NCBI RefSeq assembly: GCF_014633365.1
Contig: NC_068344.1
Coordinates: 11,237,669 to 11,301,668 of the forward strand
Source of the DNA: Diospyros lotus
Taxonomy: Eukaryota; Streptophyta; Magnoliopsida; Ericales; Ebenaceae
DNA length: 64,000 nt
Reading direction: 5' to 3'
In this document: piece by piece, positions 10,974 through 23,508 of the stretch
Position numbering within the stretch: position 1 is the stretch's first letter
How the letters are laid out: each line of letters opens with the position of its first letter
Made by a program: the position numbers and the translations under genes
The notes under the pieces: model-generated
What the model was told of the DNA's origin: nothing
Seen by the model: only the letters and a program-made list of their open reading frames with translations
The model's database searches: none

Positions 10974-12982
10974 GTTAGTGTTGTGTGCCCTAATGCTAGA
11001 TTTAGATGATGTCTAACGGGCTTGTAATAAATATATTTGTTGTATCTTTGTATATCTTAATAAAAGACAACTTTATCTTCATTTATAAACTCTCCATTTT
11101 GCTATATGAATGAGTCCCTAGATTTTCTATTTGAGAGTCTTATTTTTGAGTGTTAAGACTGTGCAACAAGATTCTTTGGTGATAGGACTTCTTAAATAAT
11201 TCTCGATCCTTAGATTAATCAGATAGGAACTCTAATTAGTTGAGTATGGACTAACATAGAGTTTACTACTTTGATCAATATGAGTTACTGATGGTAAATG
11301 TGGTGAGTCAAATGCCAATGACATGGGGATGTCTTTGTAAACTCGTGGGTGGTTGTTGGAGAACAACGCATTGAATGTGACACTGATGACTAACCACATG
11401 GCATTGCGGATAATGATCATGTCATCTAGTTGCGATAGTGTAACTAATCCTTAGACTTGAATTGACACAGTTGTCTTGTGTATTAGTGTGCGAGATTTGC
11501 TAATGGGCTGAACCACCCAATTGCGAGGTGGAGATGTTCATCTATGTGGTTACATATTGCTGGTATGCGGAGGCAGGTGTTCAGGGATAGGATCTGTCAC
11601 TCTTGTTATTGTTGATGATGTGAACGTCTTATGTGGTCAACTGTTAGTGTGACAAGACAATCCATGACCATTATAGATTGATTATCAAAATATGTATTTC
11701 CTAAGGTGTCATTTAATCATATTGATAAGATCTGACACATAGTTACTGAGTTTGTGAATTTATCATTTCATGACTCTCACTCAGTCGGGATGTCAGGTGA
11801 TGGAAGAATTATAGTACACGGTAATCATTAACTGTAATAGATTTACTTGAAGTGAAACTTCACTATCTTCTATATTATCTTGAAGCGCTACTAGGCACTT
11901 CTCAGAACCTCTTGGATCATCACTGGGATATGGAGAAATTCCTGTGGTGGGTCAAGGTTTTGACTAGTGCCAAACAGGTTTTGATGCTATTTATTTTTTA
12001 ACGTGCACTGAACCTAAAAAGTCACACACCATATAGTGTTGCGTCTGATATCAACACTATGCACCCATTGTGTCTTAGATATATCATTAAGTGTTAATGA
12101 CGACAACGCGTTAATTGTTAGCATGCTGGAGTACTGAGAGTTGACTGCCTAGTGGACGGGAGTTGACTCCTAGTGTTGCCTCAACCCTCCTAAGTAACGG
12201 TCCACATGGTAGCAAATTGGGAGGAGGTGGTGGGTAACTAGGTAACCTTAAATTGGATGTGAATGAGGTTTCGAATTTATAGAAAAATTGCTTGGCTTTA
12301 GTCTTCTGCTTCTTCTGTCATTTTCTACTTTTGTCTCAAAAATTGTAGGTGTGTGATTGTCATGTGTAAGAGACACCTGGGTGCTGGTGGTAAGGAATCC
12401 TTAGGCTAGCATGGGAAGAGGTGCATAGAATTATACCAGATAGCACGCTAGAAGTGGATAAACTAGGACCACCATTAAGGTGGATTTGGTCTTGATACAG
12501 AAACGATCTCTGTATCACCATACATGAATTTATAGCTTCCCCTGTGTATATCTGATACACATTAAAATTTTTAATTTTACCCGCACCACCATACGTGAAT
12601 TCCTTTAGTGTGTTCTCCAATACTCACCCTCATGTTTATTATTCTCATCTCATGTGATATGGCACGTGACTCACCATTTTTTTTATCATTAGTACCTCAT
12701 ACTAATCAAAGCAATAAACTGTAAATCAATCCATAATTGACTAATCGAAGTCTCCATTCATAGGAGTCTAAGGATCGAGAATTATTTAAGATTCTTGTAA
12801 TGAAAAATTTGGCTCACATATTCTTAACAGCTTAAGAATGAGATCTTTAACAAGATATCTACAGACTTATTCATGAGAATGGAGAATATTAATGAAGATA
12901 TAACTATTTTATTAATATTTACAAGTATACATCATATGCTCTTACGACATCATCTAAATCTAACATTTGGGCATATCACTAA
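10974..12982. mobile_element. Element with long diverged inverted arms (about 320-340 bp)
   Basis: The left arm (about 10,974-11,315) and the reverse complement of the right arm (about 12,661-12,982) align over several shared blocks: GCTAGATTTAGATGATGTC / GTTAGATTTAGATGATGTC near the outer ends, TTAAATAATTCTCGATCC, and GTGAGTCA near the inner ends. The 1.3 kb centre shows no conserved coding sequence. It could be a foldback or long-TIR DNA element, or two related LTRs inserted in opposite orientation. The right end abuts the target site of the next solo LTR. Confidence 0.55.
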
Positions 12983-12983
12983 T

Positions 12984-15512
12984 TGTAACGACTCGCTTCC
13001 ACCTACAGGTGTCACTCGTGAATAATTGACCGGATTACTCACATGACAAACCAACAATTGAAGGGTTGAACTGTGTTTCAACGGGAAATGCCTTAGGTGG
13101 GCACTAGGCTACGTCATTCCCTTCGCTCCACTCTAGAAATTGGTCCCAAACATAGACAAGAAACAAAGCGAAACGGGACTCAAAACCCGAGTGAATTTCA
13201 TCTTTGTCCAGCTCACCTCACAGCAAGCCAAAGGTGACCCAGGCACAAAGCTAGCATAACAAACACTTCCCTGAGTATTGGGAATTTATGGGAACATACC
13301 TTCTGATCCTTATTTGATCCAAGACTTGGCTCCACCAACTAAAGCCATATATACATCAAGCAGTCTCACAATCATCTATCACACTATGGTAGTACAACAA
13401 CTAGATACATCTAGCGATCAACAACATATACATTAACACACTGGAATATATACACATGCCACCACATGAATACATACAAGAAATAATACAATTCACAAAC
13501 TCGGGCAACAATGCTAGTCGCCACGTCAACCTCCAGACACCAACCTTGCTTGTATCTGGACTTGCACATCTACAACATGAGATAAAACCTCATGAGTCAT
13601 AAAGACTCAGTAAGGATGCAATGCATAAGTAAATGAAGCATGAGAGAGCATGTAATGCAAAAAAGCAATGCAAAATGGGTAGTCTTCCATGCCCTCATAA
13701 CCTCCTTAGGTTAAGGCATCGACCAACCCTTCCCACAATACTAATCCTCCATATGGCCATAGGTACACTAGAACTCATACCATACAAATGTTACCCACTA
13801 TATACAACTCATAAAGATAACCATTTACAAATGCATGTAAGACCACTACCCTTAGGGTCATCCCTTACCTGGCTCAAAACTTCATCTCTGTCTCGGCATG
13901 AACTCCAGGCTGAGCCTTGAACTCTTCTAGGATCACCGCTTCCTTGGTCAACCCTAGATGCAATCATACAAAACCCAACTCCATTAACATCAGACATTAC
14001 ACTAGGGCTTATGTTTTTTCCATTCAACGCAAAAATCACCCGTCGACTATTTCCAAACAACCCCAACCGAGGGTCTAATCCCAACAATATGCAAATACTT
14101 GAAAAGAAATTTAATTAATTACCTCGATCAATCTGGAGAAGAAATCGAGAAAACGCCCCACCCGGCACTACCTCCAAATCTGTCACCACGCGCCCGGATT
14201 CCCATTTTGAGCCTCCAACACACTCCTCGAGCCCCAATTTAATTTCCAAAACTTTCCCCGATTTTTTAAAAATTTTCGGCATTTCCTTATATTTTTTTTT
14301 CCAAATTTCCTTTTATTTCCTTTTATTTTTTTATATCTTTTTCTTTCTTCTTTTATTTTTCTTCTCCTTCTCCAGTGTTCTTCTTCCCTGCCTTCTTCTC
14401 GTGAGCGCACCAGGTGCCCTGCGTATGGCCGCCCGCTTGGCCTTCTCGGCCATTGCTGCTGCTCAGCTGCCACCGCCAGTCGATGCTGCCGCCTCCGCGT
14501 GCCATCGCAGCCCAGCAGCACCTGCGCCTCCAGCCACTGCTAGACTGTGTGTGATCCACCATCGCTGCTCGCTGTGGTTGCTTCCAACCACTAGCCTTTG
14601 GCCACGGCCCGCTAGTTGCCTGCTGCTGCTGCTCTGCCGGCTTCCATCGCCAACCAACGCTACTGCACGTAGCACCGCCTGACCTCCATCGCCTAGCAGC
14701 AATACCCGTTACTCGACGTTTCCGCTGTTGCCATCGATCGCCTCAACCGGCCATCGTCCGGCCATTTCCTTCACTTGATCTCTTTCTTTCTCGCGATCTC
14801 TTTCTCTCCCTTCCAATGTTCTCGGCTCCTTGCCTCACCAGCTCGCTTAGTCTCTCTCTGGCTTCAAATTTGAGAGACGAAGCATGCCAGGAAGCTTCCT
14901 CCCCCTTAGCACAGTGCGTGCACACACACACATATATATTATAAAATAAACCCTCATTATTCTCATTAATTGCACTTGAGAACCATCTTAATTCCACTTA
15001 GGAGAATCATTTATTGCACATGGACCCTCCAAGTTTTAGATTATTTATCATCAAGCCACTCACAAACTTGATTTCTTCGAAATTAATAACAGACATTTAC
15101 TTAGAAAAGTCGATTTCGTCCCTGTGCCTGCATGAGACTTCTATTTCATTCAAAAACACTTCAAGGTTGCATTACTCGCAAAATCAGACCACCCCTAGGG
15201 TCCTTTCAGCTTCCCGGAGGTCCCCTACGACTATTTGGTATTGACACTCATTCGGGCTTATACATAATTTATTCCGAAAATTATTCTCGGTCAAATTGCT
15301 TCTAGTGTCATTAACCTCACCTCGAGATGCTCACCAATCTCATGCCCTCTTCCCTAGACATCCAAGTCTCGGGGCACTTCCTGCCATCGATTCGATAATT
15401 TTATTAATTAAATTCTTGAAACCGACTTTCGGGCTTCCCGGACCACCCGAGGTCCTTTCAAAATCACTGGAAATTATTTATTTTCCAATACCATGTAATT
15501 TGGGGTATTACA
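12984..15512 (-). mobile_element. Solo LTR S1 (gypsy/chromovirus type, 2.5 kb), TSD CTAAT
   Basis: It starts TGTAACGACTCG and ends GGGTATTACA, bounded by perfect 5 bp duplications CTAAT at 12,979-12,983 and 15,513-15,517. There is no internal region. Orientation is minus: the block AAACCTCATGAG...CTCAGTAAGG followed by CACAATACTA and CCTCCATATGGC matches the minus-oriented LTR at 58,988-61,462, and the minus strand reads TGTAATACCCC at its start. Open frames inside (for example 14,183-14,702) lie in GC-rich LTR sequence and are not genes. Confidence 0.85.
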
Positions 15513-15517
15513 CTAAT

Positions 15518-16213
15518 AGTAATGATCCTTTGGTCATCTCAACTATGATAGAAAAATAGGAACTAAGAAGGATCTTAGTGGATTTAAGAAGCTCCTTAGA
15601 AATTTTATTTAAGAGAGCCTTCCACAACATAGGTTTCACAATGGAACGACTTAAACTTACCCTTTGAGGATCTTTCCCAAAGGATAACTACCCTTTCCCC
15701 CAAGGATAGACACATTGATTGATGGCATGGGTAAGTGCCAACTCATGAGCTTTTTGGACGTTTTTCAAGGATACCACCAAATGCTGCTCCACCTGAAAGA
15801 TTAGGAGAAAATGAATTTTATCATGGATAAATCCACTTATTGTTACCGAGTAATGCCTTTTGGATTGAAGAATGTGAGTGTTACCCACAAGCGGGTAATC
15901 AATAAGTTGTTCCAAAATCAGCTCAATCGAAACATGAAAGCATATGTGAATGATTTTCTTGTTAGCGGTACCTTGGCTAAGCAACACAAAAAAATACTTC
16001 CAAATCCTTAGAAAATTTCATATGAAGCTCAACCCTACAAAATGTGCTTTTGGAGTCACTATAGGAAAGTTCTTCAACTTCATTATGCATCACCAAGGAA
16101 TTAAAGCAAATCTTCCCAAGGAATGAGCATCTTGGAGATGTAACCCCCTAGAATGTAAAAGAAATATATAGGCTTATTGGGCGAATAGAAGCATTGATGA
16201 GGTTTGTGTCATG
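15518..16213 (+). pseudogene. Tat/Ogre-type gypsy pol remnant: protease and reverse transcriptase
   Basis: Conceptual translation starts in the aspartic protease region (NDPLVISTMIEK, then RRILVDLRSSLEILF, where the catalytic D-[ST]-G is degraded to D-L-R). After an internal deletion it enters RT: CYRVMPFGLKN at about 15,841, YVNDFLVSG replacing the usual YxDDxLV at about 15,940, and CAFGV at about 16,040. Several stops and frameshifts are present. The remainder of pol resumes at 25,962 after a 9.7 kb insertion with TSD TCATG. Confidence 0.75.
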
Positions 16214-16877
16214 TGTAACACCCGGTGTTACCGGTGTTAAGAGAATGAGAAAGGAAATGAGAAACTTCCAAAAATGTCCTTAAGAAGGTAATGGATTCTT
16301 GAGAATAAGGGTGCCCTAGGAGAGGGGCATTTTGATAATTTGGATAGTGAAGTCCAATAAATGGTATTTTGGTAAATTGAAAATAATTCCTAGGTGGAAT
16401 TAAGTACGTAAGTGAATTAAATTCCTATTTTTGTATTTATGAGGAGATAAATGGGATTAATAATTCACAAAGGGTATTTTAGTAATTTGGAGTGAAATTC
16501 CATAAAGGAATTTAATTATGGAAAATAGGGAAAATAATAAATATTCAATTATTTGAGAAAATAAATAATTTTCTCTAAATTGGTGAATTAATGTGGTAAT
16601 GCCACATGGATGGTTGAGATGGAAGCTTGGAAGCCAAGTTGGAGTGGGTTGAGATTCTCTTAGGTTGCAAAAGATGTAGAGCCTTGAGGAGTAAAGCTTA
16701 TGGTGTGAACTTGAGGTTGTTTGGTCGAGGGTGGTGGAACCATCATAGTGTGGAGGCTTTATAGTAGCATAATGCTACGAGTGCAAGGCTCGTAGTAACG
16801 GATCTAATGCTATGGACCATGTGGCAGAGGACTAATGAGTTGGCTCGCGATGAGGGCAGGTGGGCCATGGGCCTAAG

Positions 16878-19304
16878 TGTAATACCCGAGAATGATTTGA
16901 GGCTATAGACGGTATATGATAAAGGATACAAGTGGAATTATCAAAATAATAAGGCTATAGGGTATACTAACGTAGCTTTGGATGACCGAATTAGTCAGAG
17001 GGAGTACCCTGGTCCCTAGACGATTAAGGAAAATTGTATAGTATCGACGAGTGATTTAAATTATGATTTTTAGTGGTAAAAGAAATTGGATCGGGAACAG
17101 TTTTGGGTACAGCTGTCAACTGGGTTGAGAAAACCAAATCGACGTAAGAGACGTCCAGAAGGTCAACTGAGCATGCTAAGGACCTATATTTTATGTATAT
17201 AACAACCCTTAAGTGAATTCGGGTTGAAACGAATGGATTTGAGATCAAATCGATCAGCCGGACCTAAGTGTAATTTTCTAAATTTGCCAGAGGGAGGTCA
17301 AAACGGTAATTTTTTGGGAGTTTCGAGGATCAAATGAGAAGTACTAATCTTGTGGGTCTTAGTGGTATAGTTGGATTTATCAGGGGTATCATGGAAAGGG
17401 GAAAAATGGCATTTGAAGAAAATAAGGGGCTAAAGTGCAATTTAAGAAAAATTGCACAGTGTGAACGCAAGAAGGATTTTGGCTACCACAAATCGCCGCA
17501 CGTGGAGGCCAAATCCAGCGATAGGACAGCCAAGGACGACCTGGGGGAGGTAGTGACCGGTGCTAAAAGGCTTGGGGACCAAGCCATGGCCGGTGATTGG
17601 CCGGAGAAAGGTCAATTTTTTGGGTATAAAAGGGGCCGAGGGTTTCGATTTTTGAAGCATGAAATCGACCTCATTTTTGGATGATTTTGAGGGAATGGTT
17701 AAGGGGCTTTAGATCCTTGCATCTAGGAGAGTCATTCTGGAGCTTTTGGTGGGTTTTCGAGTGAGTTTAATGGCCGATTGAGGCTTAGCTGAAGTCAGGT
17801 GGCAGACCGCCGCGAGCCACCTGCAACTAGCCATTTGGGCCATTTTTCGGTGGCCTTTTGGCCTAAAAATAATGCCATTCGAATCGACTTGCAAAGGGCT
17901 CCAAGGGGGTGCCCTTATTTTGACCATCGGAGGAGTCGTTGGCGGCCGGATCTAAGGAAGAAGATTGTGGCGCGTGGCTGCACGCGCCAGCCTCCACATG
18001 CACCCACGTGCCAGGTGCATGAGGGCGTGTGAAAGGGGCATTTTTGGTATTTCCTTTTCCAGAATTTTTATTGATTTATTTTAGGATTTATCATGTTGAA
18101 ACATTTTGGAAAATGTTTGAAGAAATAATTATTTTGGAATTATCGAGGTGGAAATTGGAAGAAAATAGAAGAAATTATGGAAAAATTGAGGAAAATATAT
18201 TTTAATGCTTCCTTAATTGAATATGGTGTTTAGGGAATATTGTGGCTCGAGGTTGGGTATAAATTCAAAGGTTTGTGATTTGGCACGTAAGTCGAGGCCT
18301 ACACGAGGATCGAGGTGACCCGAATACGCTCGAGGTGAGTGGTTTGACTCTAGTTTTACCTTTGTTTTGGATATGTCTTGGTGTGAGTGTAGAGTTCAGG
18401 TGAACGAGTGACATGGTAGGGCACTCAAGACCAGAACTCGGGATGCTATGCTTATGCGTTTTATTCATGTATACATGGCATCATTTGCATATTGATCATG
18501 TGGTATTTTGCATCAACTGTTTTTACTTGCAAAAGAGTCGGTGCATGGCGTGTAATTTTCATATCATCGAGGTATTGATTTTCGTGTCGTTATTGGGTCC
18601 GTATGGGACGGGATGGGGTCTTCTTGAGAATGGGACAAGGTTAATCTTGGTGAATGAGTGACACGGTAGGGCACTCGAGAGATTAAGTGTGTTGCGGCAA
18701 GGTCAACCCCAACGGTGTGTGAAAGGTGTTTTCCACGGGAGGTTGAGTATGTCAGAGAGATTTCTCAAGATAGATGTGTTTGCATGTTGTCGTTTTGTCT
18801 GTGTATGCCATGCTCATATGCTTTTCATGCATTTTGTAAACTGTTTCATGCCGTAACTTAGATGTTTTGTCTTCTAACCTGGGTTATGCCCTTGGAACGT
18901 TCAATGTTCCATCCAGGGATTGCTGCGAGGGTAAGGACATGGCCGATTGGAAGTCAATGGTGCTTAGATTGATAGTCGTTGTAACCTTTGGGGGTTTTAG
19001 TATGTATTCCAGCGTGTGTATAAATAATTATACGATAACATTGTTATCATTTGGTTATTTGTATTACGTATTTCGTTATGAAAATGCTATGTAAGAATCA
19101 CGGTGTTTGATGTTAATGTATCCGCTGCATTATGATATCTCTCGTTTAGTTATTAAGATTAGTGATCTTGTTAGTTAAACGGGCAAGACTGGGGTTTTCG
19201 GGATCTTGTGTGTGCATGTGAAGGTTGTTCATGAAGCACCGCGCGGGATGATGTTAATAAAAAAAAAAAGATTCCTGGAAATGCTTGGCGAGGCTGGTGT
19301 TACA
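16878..19304 (+). mobile_element. Solo LTR S2 nested in element Z, TSD CTAAG
   Basis: Starts TGTAATACCCGAG, ends GGCTGGTGTTACA, with perfect CTAAG duplications at 16,873-16,877 and 19,305-19,309. It is the same family as the minus-strand solo LTR at 34,491-36,976: shared blocks include the terminal segment with TTAAACGGGCAAGACTGGGG and the TATA region. A TATA box (TATAAAAGG) lies at about 17,625-17,633. Short open frames near 17,799-18,032 recur in the sister LTR but look like LTR sequence, not a gene. Confidence 0.88.
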
Positions 19305-22300
19305 CTAAGCAACTTAGTGAGCTGTAGGTGATGATCAGATGTTGAAGATCTGGAGTAGCACCTTAGGAAATTTGGTCAGGTGAGACCGATAGTCTTTTGC
19401 AAGGGATATGTTAGCTAGAGTAGTCCTAAGGATGAATTGTGGAACGAGGTAATGTTCTGACGGATTAGTACCCTAGTAGGAAGCTTGGTAGGGATAATGG
19501 CTGTGAAAGTGGTGGGGTAGCCACACCGGGTTCGATATTAGAGGTGGGATCGGAAGGCCTGGAGTCATACTACGGGTGCGAAGCAAATTGGTGATGGACA
19601 TGAGCCATGTTGTTGGAAACTGTGGTTGGGCTAGTGTAAAGGGGCAACATGGTAATGATATCTAGGTGTTGACTCGCCTAAAGCACAGGATAACACAGTG
19701 ATTGTGCGGATGGCCAAGGGCCAAATATCCGTGGCTTGCACGATAAGGGTGACGAAGGCTGTGGTTAGTCCCACAACTTAGCTGTGAGTAATAAGAGATG
19801 TTAGGGCATTGCACCCAAGTGGGGGTTAAGCCCTTTACTTCGGTAAAGCATTGTCGATGCGGTTTGGTGAATGTTCGGGTGCTGTAATGTCTCGAGATGC
19901 TTGAGAAAGAAACCCGTGGAAAAGAAGTAGGTCTAGCGTGGAGGTAACATGACGGTTGATGCCTACCAGTAACGGGTCTAATGCTAGGGACCACTGGATA
20001 TAGACAATTAGTTCATAGGAGGGACTACAGCCCTTTATGTGGAGTAACCCGTCTGTGGTGGAGACAATTAGACGCTGAAGACCTGGGGTGTGCTGTAGGT
20101 TATGTTTGAGCTAGACTTAAATTTCCATGAGGGTTGAAGTATCGTGGTAGTGCCTTCAGTTTGTCATGGCAGTTAGAAGGTTTGTGAATCAATTGGGTGA
20201 TATCTTGTGGTGTGATAACAAGATGGGTGGCGATGCTCCTTGCTAAAGGATGCTAATGCGGTTGTGGTTAAATGTGATCAATATTGATCGGGTAAATTGA
20301 GATGATGGACCCGTGTGACCTTGCGATAATGCGAGAAGATGGGTCGATTGGTGGAGTCAATAAATGGGTCTAGAATGTTACGTAAGTGCCGTGGAGGGCG
20401 AGACTTACGAGATGAAAGCCAACTATGAGATGGGTATATTGAAGTGTGCAAAAGTTTCAAGAATGGGGATCTCTAATCCTGTGAGGTGAGTTGTGGTAGG
20501 CTGAGCATGTGGCTAAGGCAAGGTTCGAAATCCATGAAGGCTCACAATTGCACAGTTTAGTGTTAGTCCTGATTGCGTCGATACAAAAATGAGAAAGTAT
20601 CCTCATGTAGTGCTGGATGGGTTTCCAGTTGTTGACACATGATCAGTTGCCAGGTGGTAACACCTGATGGCAATGGTGGGAGCGTGAGGCTCGAGGATTG
20701 TGATGTAAAGCCTTGTTGATTGTCATGTATGCCTTTAATATAAAGGTTCAGCGGGTCTTGGTGGCTAGACCAGGCAGAATTGAGAAAGAGATCCAAGATT
20801 TTAGAAGATGGTTGGTCGGGGGGCATAATTGTGCCGCCTAAAGGAGTGTTGCTCCGAAGTGAGAGCTATAGATGGTAGTGTTGAAATTGTGGCCTGGGTA
20901 GAACTTGAGAGGTTCACCCAAGAAAGGTTGAGAATGGAGCAACAACATTGGATGAACTTCCTAATGCACTACAACTTAAGCAGGATGGATCACCCGGGGA
21001 AAACCAGCGTGATGTCAAGTGCCTGAGGAGGAAGATGAGTCATATGGCATTGAGTGGAAGTGTGAGTTCCACAGGAAGGGCATGGGTGATTTCTAGTGGG
21101 TGGAGCTTAAATCGAAGTGATAGTCGATGATGGAAAAAAGTAGTGCATGGAGGAAGGTCGTGTTGGTTGTGAGCCGGGCTATACGACTAGAGCTAATCGA
21201 GTTGGTTAGATGAAAGTTGAGGGCGAATTTAAGATGTTGCCAACGGGTGGCAAGAGCTCGAAGGAAGAGCTTATGGGACGAGATTGGTTCCCAAGAATGG
21301 TGTTTAGGTGATGAAATCACTTGATAGCTATGAGTGATACAGCTAGGGGGATGCCTTGGTGTGTGGGCAATCGATGAGATTTAACCACTTGGTTAGGGGT
21401 TAATGGGTGTGAAAGAAAGCAACTAGTGGAGTAGATTGGTGACCGGCTGGGGGTAGCCGGGTGGCGATCGAAGGCGCCGACCAGTGATAGCAGTAGTGGC
21501 AAGCAGTGGATGCCCATGGTTGTGCGGCGTCGTGAGAGTAGTCGTTTAGTAGCGTAGGTGGCTCTGGAGTCGCAATTGCGGCTGGATGTGGTGCCAAGCG
21601 ATGGTAGTAGGTCGTCTTAGCCGATGATGGTGGTATTAGAGCTAATGTGGTCGCTCACCTAACGGTGTGAGCTGATTGAAGCAAAAGGTATAAGAAAGCT
21701 CGGGAGAAGCTAGGGTCTCTCAGGGAATAAGTTATATGCTATAAGGATAGCAAAGTAATATGGGAAAAGCTAACCCAAGAGTGGGGTCGTGCTGATTGCG
21801 TTGACCAGTGATATTCAAGGAACAACAAGTCTTTCGAGCTGACATGGGGGTGTCATCGTCGCTATCAGGGAAATGATGTTGTTAGGGAGGTTAAAGGTAA
21901 CCATTGTGCATGGTAGGACCTTGAAGCCAAGTGTTATTGTGGGTTGAGAAGGAAGCCAAGTATGAATGGCCGTGAAGGCTAGTGCCTATGAGAGTTAAGA
22001 TGCAACGACTATGGAAGGAAATTCGTTGTTGTCATGGTATTGTCCTTATCAAGGAGGACAAGGGAAACCCTTATGCATGGTTTAAGTCAGGTGTCTATTG
22101 CAAATTGAGAATGAACCTAATTAAGATGGCCGAAAAGTTTCGTGCCTTTAGAATATGAGGCTCTGTTGAGAAATGGTGGGATTTGAAAGGTCCCAATGAA
22201 ATTGAAGCTGGGCGAGTGAATTTGGCTAGAAGACCGCTACAAGGGTGGGGGTGTAACCATGTTAGCTTGTTATGGTATGGGACCAAAGGCACGAGTCATC

Positions 22301-23508
22301 CTATAGGTGCGATACAATAAGTGATTGTACAGATAGTAAGAACCGATCACTTGTGCCACGCACCGTGGGTGATGACGAGGGCTGGTTGATGGTTCCATAA
22401 CCTTAAGCGCAATGGTAGGATCCCTGACTCATTGTAGGGTTTAATAGCCAAGGTAAGGCCCAGCATGGGTCATGAGTGTGAAAGCTGAAATTGGGCGGAG
22501 AATTGAAGGGGGGTTGCTCAGTAAAGAGTTCCCTGGTATAGATATGAGACCCCTAGTAGCAAGTAGTATCAGCAGTAAGAAAGGCCTAAGTATCTTGGTG
22601 TGCTTATGTGAAGAACTCCTAGTTGGGAGAAGGTTGTGGCTCGAGCATGGTTAAGCTCAAGGTGAGAAATGTAATGGTGCGTGCATTGCTAAACTCGAGG
22701 TGAACTCAGGTAGATCACATATGGTGGAAATGTGAAATTGCCTGGCATGGTGTTGGGTAGGTCGAGTATGCTTAATCATATCTATAAATGAAGGTCGGCT
22801 GGTTAAGATAGTAGACCGTGTATTGAATGGTCAAAATTGGCTGGATGGGTTAAATGGTTGCTTCCTGTGTAGTGCTAGTACGGTTAGTTGATCGGTAATG
22901 TGAAGTTACCATGAGGATCGACTCAAGCTATGCATGCATGTGATAAATGGTTAATGTCGTAATGCCATGGTGGCATGGGTGTCATAGTGTCTTGTGGGCA
23001 CTAGAAGTGACATTGTGGCAGATGATCAGTGCTAAGACGTTGCTAGTTAGACCAGCATAAAATCGTGGCCATGTGTGATTGGTAGTGGGAAACGTTGCCG
23101 TGTGTGATCGATGTAAAATCGTGGTAGCCTGATCAGTGATGCAATGTTAGTGCGTGTTTGTTTTAGTTAATGTGAAAAATGGGAAGTGAAATGCAAAGTG
23201 ATGCTTCGAGGCAGTGGAAATCCATCGAGAGATGGACATCGTTGCAGTGAGCATGACCAGCGACCAGTGGTGTAGTTTGGTTGGAGTCCAAAGTGGTATT
23301 CGGTTGATAAATGTCCTCGAGAGTCGGAGGACCAAAAGCCTAAGCGAAGCCTTGAGGTGGGTGTAGCTGAGGTAAAGGTGAGAAATGGTTAGGCTATGAG
23401 ATTCTCGAGCATGGGAATTTGACATGTAGCCCGAGAATGTGAATGTCTTGGGCATGAGAGTATGGTAAAGTGAATTTCGAGAACGAAATTCTTTTAAGGG
23501 GGGTGGAA
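19305..23508 (+). other. Non-coding internal region of element Z with polypurine tract
   Basis: 4.2 kb of moderately GC-rich sequence with stops in all frames and no recognisable gag or pol motif. Degenerate internal repeats occur: TAACGGATCTAATGCTATGG at about 16,796 recurs as TAACGGGTCTAATGCTAGGG at about 19,970. It ends with AATTTCGAGAACGAAATTC and the purine tract AAGGGGGGTGGAA (about 23,496-23,508), the usual gypsy 3'-LTR junction. Confidence 0.7.

Noticed and set aside
14183..14702. Overlapping open frames of 80-110 codons on both strands in a GC-rich segment
   Set aside because: They lie inside solo LTR S1, overlap each other on both strands, and have low-complexity Arg/Ser/Pro or Lys-rich composition, as expected from GC-rich non-coding DNA.
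17334..18032. Open frames of 70-116 codons with a conserved counterpart at 35,782-36,232
   Set aside because: Both lie at equivalent positions of sister solo LTRs (S2, S3) downstream of the TATA box. The similarity is LTR homology, and the frames are not preserved end to end.
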